A stretch of DNA of 64,000 bases from Cristatella mucedo (taxonomy: Eukaryota > Bryozoa > Phylactolaemata > Cristatellidae): NCBI GenBank assembly GCA_009760855.2, contig WPIO01000012.1:7809501-7873500 (forward strand), given 5' to 3'. Each line of letters opens with the position of its first letter. The first letter of the stretch is position 1. Position numbers and translations under genes: made by a program. Positions 1 to 10,641 of this stretch are shown here, one piece after another. The notes under the pieces were generated by a model that was not told the DNA's origin, ran no database searches, and saw nothing but the letters and a program-made list of their open reading frames with translations.

Positions 1-716
1 CTTGCAGTCTTGTAAGTCTTAGCTAGAGACAAATCTGTCCCGTTCAACTTTCTCCTTCACCAAAATGACTGTGTTTTTTCCGTTGCGCTTTGCGTGCAAA
101 CCTGTGCATGCTTTAGTACATGCTGCTAGCACGAGCTCTAATACACGATGGCCATGAATGTCGTAATTGTACCTTTATCATGTTTGTCTAAAAATGATAC
201 TTTTCTGGTTTTGCAAGCTTGAAACCGTGCACTACACTATCCAACAGTTATTGATGCTTTTGCTGCTATTTGCAAAGCAGCCAGAAAAAAGATAAAGTTA
301 TCCCAGGACGCTACACAATTGATTTACTATTATGATTCTCATGATTTTTCAACCTAATTATAGGGGCTAGCAGTTTAATTTTGTCTCCGCGTGGCTTTTA
401 AATTTTTATTTTATTTCTATCTTGGTATTATTTTGAGAGACATGTTATCTCAAAAACGAATGAGCTAAAAAACATTCTTTATAATAGATATTTACAAATT
501 GAAAGTATAAACTAGTGTTTGTCAAGTTGAAAAAGGCGTGGAAGTTCTATTAAAAGAGAGATCAAGGAGCGAAGCAATAGAAGTAGATTTCAGTAGTATT
601 TTCGTATTGGCACACTCAAGGGAGCCTCGCGTTCCGAGTGCGATTGCATGGCTAGGATAGCGCTATTGTCGATAGTAATGGCGTTGGGTTTCTAGCGCTT
701 TGATTGACGGAAATGT
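1..716. other. intergenic, no gene seen
   Basis: AT-rich sequence with no open frame worth reporting and no repeat that recurs elsewhere in the window. It ends at the AAT-type tail of the LINE that starts at about 717. Confidence 0.5.
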
Positions 717-957
717 ATTAATAATAATAATAATAATAATATTGCACTTGATAAAGCGCCCTCAGAGAACTTAATCTCTTTCTAGGCGCTTTACATTTGC
801 TGCAAAGTGATACGCAATAGAATAGTAAGTAAAATCATGCTTGAAAAACAAACAAAATGAATAACATGGTTAGGGGTTACATGCACTGGGTCAGCATGCA
901 AATGTGGTTAGTGGCAGCATGAACAGTGTCAGCACGCATAAGCACATCGAGGACGAA

Positions 958-2640
958 TCACAAGGACCCACTAAATGCTGTCCTAAATAGGTATGTTTTT
1001 AAGTTTCTTTTAAATGTGATCAGGTCGGGGGATGTTCTGATGCAGGTCGGGAGGGAGTTCCAGGCTGTGGGAGCATACGAGCTAAATGCACGGTCTCCAA
1101 AGGATTTAAGGTTTGTACGAGGTATTTGTAGACTGTTGGATTCCGAAAAGCGAGTGGTACGATGCTTTGCCTGATGGGGTAGTATCTCAGAAAGATAGGC
1201 TGGAGCCATAGAATGAAGGGACCTAAAAGTGAGCGAAAAAACCTTGAAGTCAATCCGTTGCTTGACTGGTAACCAGTGCAGGTCGGCGAGAAGTGGAGTA
1301 ATGTGGCAACTGCGACGCTCACGACAGACAAGCCTAGCTGCAGAGTTTTGCACCAGCTGCAATCGCCTGATCGCACATGCTGGTAGGCCAGTAAGCAGTG
1401 AGTTGCAGAAGTCGAGACGAGATGTCACGAATGCATGGACCAACTTGGACGTGGTATCCTTATCTAAACAAGCCCGAATTTTAGCAATGTTATGAAGCTG
1501 AAAATAGGCTGATTTGACTGTGGAGCTGATGTGGTCGTCTAACGAGAGGTCGCTTTGGAATATGACACCTAGATTTCGAGCTGATGCAACTGGAGATATG
1601 CTGGCAGAGCCAATTTTGAAAGTCAGCCTTTCCAATTTCTGAATAACACTAGGTTTGCCCATAACTAGTAAGTTAGTTTTATCATCGTTTAGTTTTAGAA
1701 AATTTGCTGCCATCCATGATCGGATGTCATCAATGCATGCAGCAAGTGAGTTGAGAGAATTTGAGGTGCTCGAAGGCTGGGAGGGATCAAAACAAAGGTA
1801 CAACTGAGTGTCATCCGCATAGAAGAGAAACCTAGATTGTGCTTGGCAATCACATCAGCGAGAGGGAGAGTATAGACGGTGAAAAGGACCGGACCTAGCA
1901 CAGAGCCCTGAGGTACTCCATATTTTAGAGGTACTTCAGATGATCTTTGTCCATTCACGTCAACACTCTGGAGTCTCCCACTGAGATAGGACCTGAACCA
2001 CTGCAGAGCAGTGCCAGTGATGCCCAGGCGAGATGAGAGGCACTCTAGAAGTACTTTGTGATGGATGGTATCAAAAGCTGCCGAAAGATCGAGCAAAACA
2101 AGAAGAGACACTACCCATGTCTGCATTCCTAAGTAGGTCGTTGTATACCCGAAGCAGTGCTGACTCTGTGGAGTGATTAGCTCTAAAGCCAGACTGGAAC
2201 TTACTAGCAAGGTGTGAGGTTTCGATATACGAGTTCAGCTGTTCTGCCACGACCCGTTCCAGTGTCTTTGATAGGAATGGTAGAAGGAAGACTGGGCGGT
2301 AGTTGCTTAAGTTCTCTTGGTCTAGTGTAGCTTTCTTGAGAAGTGGCCTGACTACAGCTTTTTTGAAAGGTGCTGGGACCTGACCTGAGGCTAATGACAT
2401 ATTAATGATGTTGGTTATGCATGGCAGCAGCAGATCAATGCAACGTAGGAGCAGGACAGTGGGAATAGGGTCCAGTGGACTTGTTGTCTTCTTTGATTGA
2501 GATACGAGCTTTAGGACTACGTCACTGGTTACCTGCTTAAATGCAGACATTGAGGCGCAGCCAGGAACCGAGGAACAGCATTCTAGTGGGAAGGTTGTCA
2601 TCGCAGGGATGGATTCCCTGATTTTGTCTATCTTCTGCAC
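958..2640 (-). pseudogene. broken reverse transcriptase domain of LINE-1
   Basis: This half of ORF2 made first-strand cDNA at the target site. The RT blocks are readable in order across three frames: NYRPVFLLPFLSKTLE, FQSGFRANHSTES, LLDLSAAFDT, GVPQGSVLGPVLF, then the region that should hold YADD, then the C-terminal domain. Breaks compared with the sibling copy at 13.7-16.3 kb: a TGA in place of a Pro codon at about 2646, a 1-nt loss near 2100 just before block A, and a 1-nt loss near 1825 that disrupts YADD. These three lesions make it inactive. It follows the endonuclease part at 2647-4161 directly. Confidence 0.9.
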
Positions 2641-2646
2641 AAAGAA

Positions 2647-4161
2647 TCAAGAGAAGCGATCGGCTAGATCATCACAAGGATCATCTGGTAAGGAGCTAAC
2701 CTGGGAACGGTTGAGGAGATGGTTTATTGTCGACATCAGCATTTTTGGATTGTGCATCTGTGATTCAACAATGTTTCTATAGAAGCTAGACTTAGCCTTT
2801 GCTAGGATCGATTGGTACGACCTACAGTAGTCTTCATATGCCTGTCGATGGACAGTTAGTCCGGATCTTTTGTATGCCTTTTCAAGCTGTCGTTTAGTAG
2901 ACTTGGCTAGTTTAATGTCTGTGGTAAACCATAGGCCGTCTGGGCGGGGGCGCACAGTGTGCTTTGTCAAAGGTGCAAACTCGTCGAGCGTGTCAGCTAG
3001 TGTCGTGTTGTAGCAATCTACCAGTGATGACAGATCGGAGGGAGGACTGAGCAGCAAAGGTGAAGCAGATATGCTCGCACGGACAGCATCGATGTCAAGG
3101 GTCTTGAGGTTTCGCGATTCACAGGTTATTTTAGAGGAGAATGTGGGCACACACTGTAGATTGAATGAGATCTGCATGTGGTCAGATAAGCAGGATTTGG
3201 TGATAACTGGTGATGACAAAGTGCAGTTATATGAGAAAATTTGGTCGAGTGTGTGACCCTTGATGTGGGTAGGGCCATGCACATGAGCCACAAGAGATAA
3301 TGAGTCTGTCAATGTACGAAATTCGGTGCTGAAAGCGTCAGATAAGTTATCAAAGTGAACGTTTAAATCACCCATAACGAGGAAGGATCGATTTCTTGCA
3401 CACAGAATCGAAATGAGATTGGAGAAATCTGAGATAAAGGAGGATTTGGTACCTGGTGGGCGATAGACTACTGCCACTATCGGTAGCTTGTTTTCGGGTG
3501 AGACCAAGGCAATTGATTCAAAAGACTGCTTCGAGGGTACCGCAAATGGCTCGAAGTTGAATTTCGAGCGCACGATCATAGCAACTCCACCTCCAGTTTT
3601 GATTGATCTAGGGGTGTGAAAGAACGTGAAACCAGATGGAGTAGCGTCTTTAATTGTCGGGCAGTTTATCGATTTTAGCCAAGTTTCAGTTAGGGCGAGC
3701 AGGTCGATACCATTTTCAGAAATAAGGTCGTTTATTACTAGAGGTTTATTGCACATTGAGCGAGGATTCCAAAGGCAAGCGTTAAGTCTGGCCGATTGGG
3801 TTACAACAGGCCTGATGACCACTAAGTTTGAGAGATTTACAGTGACGCATGCGGGGGAGCGTGCTAAGCGGTTCGAGACAATGCTAGGAATACCAAACGA
3901 GCAGCGTCTAAGCTGGCGGTTCCGGCCACCGCGGCGGCTACGGGGTGCTTTCCTTTTGTTAATGCATAGTTCATGAATCTTAGCAACAACATTAATATCT
4001 AGGAATGCATTTGATATACGATGACGAAGCGATAGCAGCTGCTGACGACCATAACTAACAAGTAGGTTACTAGCCGCCGGCGTAGCTAATGCAGCCGCCG
4101 GCGTGGGAGACCCAGCAGCCCGAAGCGAAAAGCGTTTAGATGTCCATAGGCACGTAATTTC
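2647..4161 (-). CDS. AP endonuclease part of LINE-1 ORF2, open frame
   Basis: An uninterrupted frame of 505 codons from the TAA at 4162-4164 to the TGA at about 2645. No Met is visible near the start, so the true start lies upstream or is lost. Residues 1-113 form an Ala/Pro-rich then basic linker (RSRRGGRNRQLRR). After that comes an APE-type endonuclease with LNACLWNPRS (Asn), LTETWL (Glu), VVYRPPG, VMGDLNVHFD (Asp/Asn) and LSDHMQISF (Ser-Asp-His). All catalytic signatures expected of a LINE target-nicking nuclease are present. The intact nuclease beside a broken RT suggests a fairly young copy. It could at most act in trans, which is inference. Confidence 0.88.
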   Translation of the reverse strand, partial: EITCLWTSKRFSLRAAGSPTPAAALATPAASNLLVSYGRQQLLSLRHRISNAFLDINVVAKIHELCINKRKAPRSRRGGRNRQLRRCSFGIPSIVSNRLARSPACVTVNLSNLVVIRPVVTQSARLNACLWNPRSMCNKPLVINDLISENGIDLLALTETWLKSINCPTIKDATPSGFTFFHTPRSIKTGGGVAMIVRSKFNFEPFAVPSKQSFESIALVSPENKLPIVAVVYRPPGTKSSFISDFSNLISILCARNRSFLVMGDLNVHFDNLSDAFSTEFRTLTDSLSLVAHVHGPTHIKGHTLDQIFSYNCTLSSPVITKSCLSDHMQISFNLQCVPTFSSKITCESRNLKTLDIDAVRASISASPLLLSPPSDLSSLVDCYNTTLADTLDEFAPLTKHTVRPRPDGLWFTTDIKLAKSTKRQLEKAYKRSGLTVHRQAYEDYCRSYQSILAKAKSSFYRNIVESQMHNPKMLMSTINHLLNRSQVSSLPDDPCDDLADRFS

Positions 4162-4302
4162 TTACGCGCTACGGTCAAAAAAAAAATTTTTTAAGTATTA
4201 CCACTAAGGTGGCTTGGTGTTTATGTTGTAGCCATTAAAGGCTAAATTTATTATTTCAATTATTACGGCTAGTGAGCGAGCGGCTGAATCACGGCCTCAG
4301 AC

Positions 4303-4488
4303 CGATGGCTCTCAACCTGTGGGTCGCGAATGCTGCTGGGGATCGAACGACCCTTTCACTGGGGTCGCTAAGACCATCGGAAACACGCATTTCCATATTT
4401 GGCGAACATCAATTTTATAGTTAGTGGTCGCCACGAAGCAAGGAACTGTATTAAAGGGTCGCGCCATTAGGAAGGCTGAGAACCACTA
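4303..4488. mobile_element. SPIN/URR1-like non-autonomous hAT element
   Basis: About 186 bp with imperfect terminal inverted repeats (left TGGCTCTCAACC; right GAGAACCACT, which reads AGTGGTTCTC inverted). Internal blocks match the SPIN/URR1 hAT family as I remember it: CTGTGGGTCGCG, ATCGAACGACCCTTTCAC, AAGACCATCGGAAA, GGAACTGTATTAAAGGGTCG and CATTAGGAAGG. It is flanked by CCTCAGAC on the left and CCCGAGAC on the right, a 6/8 match for the 8-bp hAT target duplication. No transposase ORF is present, so it would have moved in trans. The identification is from memory of the consensus and needs an alignment. Confidence 0.8.
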
Positions 4489-4496
4489 CCCGAGAC

Positions 4497-5349
4497 AATT
4501 TAGGTGACTGCCTTTGAAGTCGGCTTATGGCCTGGCCCTCTGACGTATTTTTACGGCCCACTCCTTTGATAAGGATAATGTACAGGAAGGCCAAGGGGGG
4601 GGGGAGTGCTAGCGGAGTTGAGTGCACGAAATACGCATATTATACCATTTCGTGGATGAGATATTTTTTGCCACAGAGGACGTTCGGGTAGCTATCGTTG
4701 TGGCGTCCTTCATCTGGTTCGTATTCGCATTATAATCACTTAATTGGAAAACTCTTTCGTTGATCGATATTGACTTTTACGGAGACTGTCTAAAATGACG
4801 TCCGATGCGTACGGGAGCTCCGTAGTCCTCGATTGTCACCGGTGCGACTTTGTATCACTTATATTAGGCTAATTTCTTAGTCGATTAATGTTCCCGCCGC
4901 TTCCTAAAGTTTGGAACTGCTAGTTGTCAGAAGAAATAGTGACCGGTTGACGCCAAGCCCACCACTTGCTTAACCGAACCTATTGAGTGATTGTACTACA
5001 CCTACGAGAGTGACGTTTAGCGGGAAACGAAGATCGTTTGAGGCCAAAAGAAAATATCCAAAACCATTTAAAGATGAGCCAAACCAAATAGATGGCTAAC
5101 TCAATCAAATGGGGCAACTAATGGGAGGTTCTGGACCTGCCGAAATCCTGTTAATCCATAATAGTCAGATTGATCATTACGGCAGGTACATTGGTAATTG
5201 TTCAATAAGAAAGACTCGATGTATTTCCTTTCAATACATTGGCGAAGCATCGCTCACATAGTGGGCCTGTAGTAGGCCAACTCAGTCGAAGACGCCGAAA
5301 CTATGACATAACACATTCGCTAAATTTGAGCTGCCGTGTTTTGTCTACT
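4497..5349. other. intergenic, 3' side of SAP30 copy A
   Basis: Lies just downstream of the stop codon of SAP30 copy A on the minus strand. A G-run sits at about 4596-4605. I see no ORF, no AATAAA on the minus strand, and no homology to the SAP30 remnants that lie downstream of the other copies. Confidence 0.4.
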
Positions 5350-5790
5350 CTAGCGCCACAGATGGCTGAGCACCAGTGCAGCACCTTGGCGGCGCTTGTC
5401 GTCGTCGCTGGGCTCGGACGGCGTTGGCCGGACCAACGGGGATCGCCTATTCGTCTCAACATCCGAGTCGCTTTCGCTTTCTTCAGTGCTGCTGCGAGCG
5501 CTGGCGGTCCCACCGCCTCGGACGTTCGTTCCAAAATCTTCAATTACTCTCGCCTCATTCACTTTAATCCTTTTAAAATGGTCGTTAATCGCTCTTAATT
5601 TATCCTCCCTTGTCGCGTCTCTTCGGACATCGAGGTTGAAATGAGTCAGGTAGCCCTGTAATGTCTTGTCAGACAGAACAGACAAATGGGTTTGAGTTTG
5701 CTCCTGTCTCGCGGCATTACTTGTTAAACGTCCGAGCCGGGCATCCTCTATGTATTTAGTGTGATCATTGCAGATCCTCTCATGAGCAAT
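5350..5790 (-). CDS. SAP30: SAP30-like copy A, exon 2 (C-x2-H and SIN3-binding domain)
   Basis: Second exon of copy A, joined in phase 0 to exon 1 at 7505-7678 across a 1,714 nt intron (acceptor TTTTGTAG at 5791 and above). It codes 146 residues and the stop, for a protein of 204 aa; human SAP30 is 220. The start ERICNDH supplies the last zinc ligands, Cys65 and His68. TKYIEDARL follows, where human SAP30 has its basic zinc-finger tail. Residues about 93-150 fit the SIN3-binding domain: TLQGYLTHFNLDV, then TREDKLRAINDHF, then KVNEARVIEDF. A Ser/Glu/Asp-rich tail (SSTEESESDSD) follows and is missing in the other four copies. SAP30 acts in the nucleus, linking the SIN3 scaffold to HDAC1/2 and DNA or phosphoinositides (family knowledge). 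A is the most canonical copy and probably the ancestral locus (inference). Confidence 0.87.
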   Translation of the reverse strand: MAHERICNDHTKYIEDARLGRLTSNAARQEQTQTHLSVLSDKTLQGYLTHFNLDVRRDATREDKLRAINDHFKRIKVNEARVIEDFGTNVRGGGTASARSSTEESESDSDVETNRRSPLVRPTPSEPSDDDKRRQGAALVLSHLWR

Positions 5791-6349
5791 CTACAAAATG
5801 AACGAACGCTAAAAATAATCCGAACTTGCGACGTTGACAGAAATAAGCACCTAACAGAGTCATTCGGAAATTAATTTCGGATTGAAATTTACAGAGGTTG
5901 CTTATTGCTTTAACAGCCTTTCTACAGCTACACTATTCAGCTGTGAAATCAGAAAGCAACGGATTCTTTATCCAGCCGCCACCAAGGCAGCACTGTAATT
6001 GAATTAATATTAATTTTAATCCTGGTGGTAAAACTTAAAGCGGAAGAGTGAATGGATGCACAAAAGAAGGATACTTACAGAAATACAAATGAATTTTTTT
6101 ATTACCAATTTTGCCGATGCGCTCATCCTTACACGTAGGGAGGAAAAGAGGTGTTCTGGAGATACAGGTGGAGTTGGAGGAGGGAGAAGTGAACGACGAC
6201 ACGAAACAATAAGAACAAGAAAAGACTCAAAGAAATGTAAGGAGAAGAGCTGCAATCAATAATGGGATGAAATACGACGGAAGTCTATGATTGTGAGGCA
6301 ATGGGGCGAGTGAAGCACATCACTTCAAAAAGCCGTGGAAGTATACAAG

Positions 6350-7268
6350 TAATAATATTAATAATAATGATACACTTGATAAAGCGCCCTCAGAGAATTC
6401 AATCTCTTTCTGGGCGCTTTACATTTGCTGCAAAAGGAAATAAAATTGAATGGTGAGTAAAATCATGCTTGACAAACAAAATGAATAACATGGTTAGGGG
6501 TGACATGCACAGGGTCAGCATGCACATGTGGTTAGTGGCAGCACGCATAAGCACATCAAGGACAAATCACAGGTACCCACTAAATGCTGTCCTAAATAGG
6601 TGTGTTTTTAAATTACTTTTAAATGTGGGCCGGTCAGGGGATGTTCTGACGCAGGTCGGGAGGGAGTTCCAGGCTTTGGGAGCATACGAACTAAATGCAC
6701 GGTCTCCAAAGGATTCGAGGTTTGTACGGGGTATTTGTAGACTGTTGGAGTCCGAAAAGCAGGTGGTACGATCCTTGGTCTGATGGGGGAGTATATCTGA
6801 AAGATAGGCTGGAACCATAGAATGAAGGGACCTAAAAGTGAGCGAAAAAACCTTGAAGTCAATCCGTTGCTTGACTGGTAGCCAGTGCAGGTCGGCAAGA
6901 AGTGGAGTAATGTGGCAACTGCGACGCTCACGACAGACAAGCCTAGCTGCGGAGTTTAGCACCAGCTGCAATCGCCTGATCGCACATGCTGGTAGGCAAG
7001 TAAGCAGTGAGTTGCAGAAGTCGAGACGGGTAGTGTGTTTCTGCTTGTTTAGCTCGTTCTTTCGGCAGCTTTTGATACCATCGATCACAAAGTTCTTCTA
7101 GAGCGCCTCTCATCCCGCCTGGGCATCACTGGCACTGCTCTGCAGTGATTTAGGTCCTATCTCAGTGGGAGACTCGAGAGTATTGACGTGAATGGACAAA
7201 GATCATCTGAGGTACCTCTGAAATATGGCGTACCTCAGGGCTCCGTGCTAGGTCCGGTTCTTTTCACA
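6350..7268 (-). mobile_element. LINE copy with inverted 5' part in SAP30 A intron (LINE-2)
   Basis: From 6350 to about 7030 the sequence is the minus-strand 3' end of the LINE family: AAT-type tail, hairpin, 3' UTR and C-terminal ORF2 domain. At 7028-7030 (GGG) the orientation flips. From 7031 to 7268 the sequence is plus-strand RT, from block A (AFDTIDHKVLLE) to block B (GVPQGSVLGPVLF). The segment between block B and the C-terminal region is missing. This is the expected product of twin priming. A stop (TGA) in the inverted part and frame losses make it dead. Confidence 0.9.
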
Positions 7269-7504
7269 ATTTTATGCTTTTAGGATAACTGAGAGATATA
7301 TATATTTTTCGACGATATTTTATAAACCCAACCGACAGTTAGACTAAACAACTCTTCTTTCCAGTCAGCATACCCTTTTGCTGAAATGAAATAAGAATGG
7401 TTAGGCATGAAAATCATGCAGGATTGAGACTGCATAATATTGATGATCAATAAAATTAAAAATACTCCGCAGAGCCTTCACAGTGCTGAGCACCATCATC
7501 TTAC

Positions 7505-7678
7505 TTGCTTGTTGCACTTCAGGTCTAGCTTTCGCTTCCTAACCGTCTGGGATGCTCTCTTTCCGAAGAATGACTTCCCTGCAGGCCGAGGGCACTCGAC
7601 CCCGGAATCGATGAGGCAGCACCGATCTACTTCGTTCTCCATCGAAAGCTGCTCCATACCTGCGTAACGGGAAGGCAT
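7505..7678 (-). CDS. SAP30: SAP30-like copy A, exon 1 (zinc-finger N half)
   Basis: Codes 58 residues ending CAA before the donor GTAAGA at 7504-7499. It carries the SAP30 signature CCLIDSGVECPRPAGKS. Cys20/21 and Cys29 here pair with Cys65 and His68 from exon 2, with spacing 9-36-3, the same as the C-C-C-H zinc finger of vertebrate SAP30L (C29, C38, C74, H77). RKRKLDLK is the basic stretch after the finger. I chose the ATG that gives MPSRYAG because upstream frames contain stops in this copy. Two alternatives remain: start at Met8, or a splice acceptor at CGTTACGCAG just before GTATGGAG, which would imply a further 5' exon. A LINE fills much of the intron. Confidence 0.85.
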
Positions 7679-8849
7679 CGTGCTACTACCGAAGCAAGAA
7701 ACTTCCGAACAGCGAGATAATTAGCAGAAGAGCAGTCGGCAATACTAATTAACCGAATGTAAGACATGTCTAGAATAAAGCCCCAGGGACCACATCGTGG
7801 AAATTACTGATTCAAAGTCGACCGATAAGCTCAGTATTGCCTCTTGCTCAGAAATCAAGAAGGAGCCGGTATATTTTTCGTTCCAGTGGGGAGAACAGTG
7901 CTGCTAGCAAGATGTTAAATTCATTGCACCGGATGTTGTATACACAACAGTTTTACTGAGATGGCAAGTGAGACTTATAAGAGAAACCGATGACTATCGT
8001 TGGAAAACTAGCACGAATATCTGTCATGAAAGATTCTCATATTGAACGTTCTATATACTTTGAAATAAGAGAAAATATAAGTAGAAGTATTCTGAGTAGT
8101 ACAAATCTGGTATTCTGAGAGTGAATAGCTAACGATCAAAATTGCAAGCAAAATGTAACCACTGAGTTACTTACAGTTAATGTATGGCTGGAATAGCCTA
8201 GCTGACTGACAGAGGTCTCTTTTAAATCAGACAGATCTGTCTTTAATGTGAATGGCTTGCTAGGGCATTATATATATATATATCTGTACATAAATTTTTA
8301 TTACCTTTAATAAATTTTTTGCCTTTGATGCCCTTTACAGTGAAAACTGATTCATCTTGTTAGTTGAGCTTTGATGTTGAGCTTTGATAGATATAATAAA
8401 GATGCGATCATGATGATGTCAGAGGCCATCACAGCCCTCTTTTGATATACTGGAGGCATGACAGAGCAGACCTGCAGTACGTGTCCTAGACATCGTAAAT
8501 TCTGTGCCTGCCTGATCCCAGGCTTTTGACAGTTCTTATGACTTGGATGACGAATTCCAGCTCTGCTTCGAGCTCGAAATGATATCTCTCAGCCACCATC
8601 AGCTTTGCGTGAGGTGTTGCAGTTATTCTTAATGCTGGGCTGTCAAGCATTCCAGATGCTAACTATTAGGCAGGTTGTATGTCACTCTTCCAAAGAGTTA
8701 CTGGCCGTGTCACAGATCGCTCTGGTGGACGAGCCATCGAAACTCTATGAGGCTTAAGCTGAAGCATCATGACAATAGTAGGAAAGCTCGAAGCACTGCT
8801 TTCTTACTGTACAGCCCTGTTTCAGAAAAAAATTACAGCCCTGTTTCAA
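7679..8849. other. upstream of SAP30 A; short coding-like remnant at 8555-8680
   Basis: The first 100 bp match the sequence upstream of exon 1 in the B and C copies, with single-base indels, so it behaves like 5' UTR or promoter. A short TA microsatellite sits at 8270-8283. At 8555-8680 a plus-strand frame (LLRARNDISQPPSA) matches the tract found upstream of SAP30 B1 and C1 (LLRAHNEISQPPLA), but an indel breaks the frame. This shows that copy A shares the same neighbour as the B and C units. Confidence 0.5.
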
Positions 8850-9105
8850 CGACACCTACTCTCCTGCTGCCGACCATGGCTCAGCATTTTCAGCGGCCCT
8901 GAGCTGCTACTTCTATGATACCCACTACCTCAACTGCTCTCCTAACTCTGCTATGCTTTCCAATTTCTCTGTCTTGCGCGAGATAAAGTCCATTGGCCAC
9001 CGAATACGTACCGAAAGCCGCTTAGGCTGTGAGTGCGCTATACAAAACTCTCCTGCATAACACCTACAGTCTTTGTGGAGTTACAGACGGAAATACGTTA
9101 AATTA
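8850..9105 (+). repeat. dispersed repeat R1, copy 1
   Basis: One of nine copies of an approximately 250 bp repeat. The core contains ACCGAATRCGTACCGAAAGC followed by CTTAGGCTGTGAGTGCGCTA, with CTCCTGCTGCCGAC upstream and GTTACAGACGGA downstream. No ORF is conserved among the copies. A hairpin-like end near AGCCGCTTAGGCT resembles retroposon 3' tails. The family is unidentified. Confidence 0.75.
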
Positions 9106-9464
9106 CATTAGTGAGAAGAAATGCTACCATTCTCGCTCAAACAAAAGCATGCAATCTCTAGAACTAGGTCCGACCTGCACGAGTTCAATCGCGAAGTGCC
9201 ACCAGTCTGTATGTAGACAGGTACACGGGTGCTAGCCTATTTCCGCTGCGGTCCCGTACTATCTATGCCCGATCTTGGTCGCTACGCGGGGCCCGCCAGC
9301 AGTAGTCCAAGGGTGGTCAATCGGGTACACAACAGTTTTTATAATACACACGCATGCGCTATAAAAAAGGCAGGGACTAGACAAGTCTACAGGGGAAGGT
9401 CCTATACAAGGTAAACTACCGGGGTTTGAGATGACGTCGCAAGGGTGAACAAACGTGTTAGTTT
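9106..9464. other. no gene identified
   Basis: Mixed sequence between R1 and the GC-rich stretch. It contains a GC-rich patch at about 9280-9300 but no supported exon. Confidence 0.35.
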
Positions 9465-9870
9465 CTCAGTCGACTTTCCCACCGTCGCACGGACTCCGTT
9501 CTACCAGTACAAGCGTACGCCGTCAAAGACCGGGTTGGTGAGTACTTTGGGATAGACGGAGACGACGTCCTCCACCGTCGAGAGCTTCCGCCGAAAGAGA
9601 GCGAGCACGCCGTCTCCAGTTCCGGTCCTCGGGCCTCTAGGAGCCGACCCCAGGCTTTGCTCTTCCGGGGCAAGGCGACGCCCAGCCCGTCTTATCGAAT
9701 CTCGGTTTGCTCCGCCTATACTAGGGTACATGAATGGAGGCACTCCCGAACCTCCTGCTAACAGGCAGACCTTTACTTTAGAAGCATACCATGCGCCCGA
9801 CCATACGTTCACTGAATCAATCCGCAGAGAAGAGTCTGCAGAAATTCCACTGTTAAACTGGACGTGATAC
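9465..9870. other. GC-rich island, possible exon of unknown gene
   Basis: The most GC- and CpG-rich stretch of the window. Three frames stay open for 200-310 nt. On plus, one frame follows a possible acceptor TTTCTCAG at about 9462-9469 and reads QAYAVKDRVGEYFGIDGDD. A second plus frame is open from 9558 to its TGA at about 9867. On minus, 9501-9812 codes 103 aa. I recognise none of them. Base composition unlike its surroundings makes an exon, a CpG-rich promoter or a foreign insertion all possible. Confidence 0.3.
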
Positions 9871-10641
9871 TATTTCATTGATTAACTGATTATAGAAATA
9901 GTTTCCTCGGCAAGTGAGTGATACCCTCAATCGCACCACAGCTACATTTTCAGGAATACTTAGTACAACAGGAGAGACCATCAATAATCTCTTTTTCAAC
10001 TATTTACTAGGTCATGGATCGTTCTGTTTACGAAATTTACTCTAGTGGTTAAGAATGCTCCAACAACCAGCCGAGCACTTCCGCTGCAAGTCAAACGTAG
10101 CGGGAAGTTTTTAAGGCCGCAGACGCTCTCAGAAGTATTCTCAAAGAATTTATAAATCTCAATTAAGCTTCTCAAATTATCATGACAAAATTAGTATTAC
10201 TATTGTCATAAATTAATAGTATCTTTACGGCATTAAGGAGTCCAAATATCCGTCCACGTCCTCTACGATTAGCCAGAACAAAAGAAACAGTAAGGAAATG
10301 AATCTGAACAAGGTAACATACTTAAAATATTACGCGAAAGCTCCCGTGCTGGTTCAAATGCCCATTGGTTATAGGACCCATAGGTCAGTAACATGCACTA
10401 TGTAATGGACACGTGGGAAAGCGTAGAGAAAAAACGGCAGTTCACTTTGGCTCAGAGATAGCTGGATTGAGCAGACGCGTCTTTTGATAAAAACAGGGCA
10501 ATGTAGGTGTCGAAATTGGCCGTAAGCAAGTTCCGCATTTTCCGTGTTTACGAACTGTAGACCCAATCCTCAAAATATTACCATTTCGCAAAACGGGTGG
10601 CATGAGGGCTAGATACTGATGAGCGGAGGTGCTAGAACACT
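9871..10641. other. no gene seen
   Basis: AT-rich sequence without recurring repeats or supported frames. Confidence 0.4.

Larger units (their letters stand above)
717..4175 (-). mobile_element. CR1/L2-group non-LTR retrotransposon, near-complete ORF2 (LINE-1)
   Basis: The longest LINE copy in the window. Read on the minus strand it has an N-terminal basic region, an AP-type endonuclease, a reverse transcriptase and the CR1/L2-type C-terminal domain (motif LADLHWLPVKQRIDF). A short 3' UTR follows with a stem (aaagcgcc ... ggcgcttt), then an ATT-type microsatellite tail at 717-741. No ORF1 is seen. The 5' end fades at about 4175, so the copy is probably 5'-truncated near the start of ORF2. 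The reverse transcriptase frame is broken, so it is not autonomous. At least seven shorter relatives lie in the window. The CR1 versus L2 clade is not settled without a tree. Confidence 0.93.

Noticed and set aside
6567-7088. 173-codon host gene in the SAP30 A intron
   Set aside because: It is the C-terminal domain of the LINE ORF2.
7028-7268. Independent plus-strand LINE next to LINE-2
   Set aside because: It has no 3' tail of its own and its start fits an inverted 5' piece of the same element, so twin priming explains it better.
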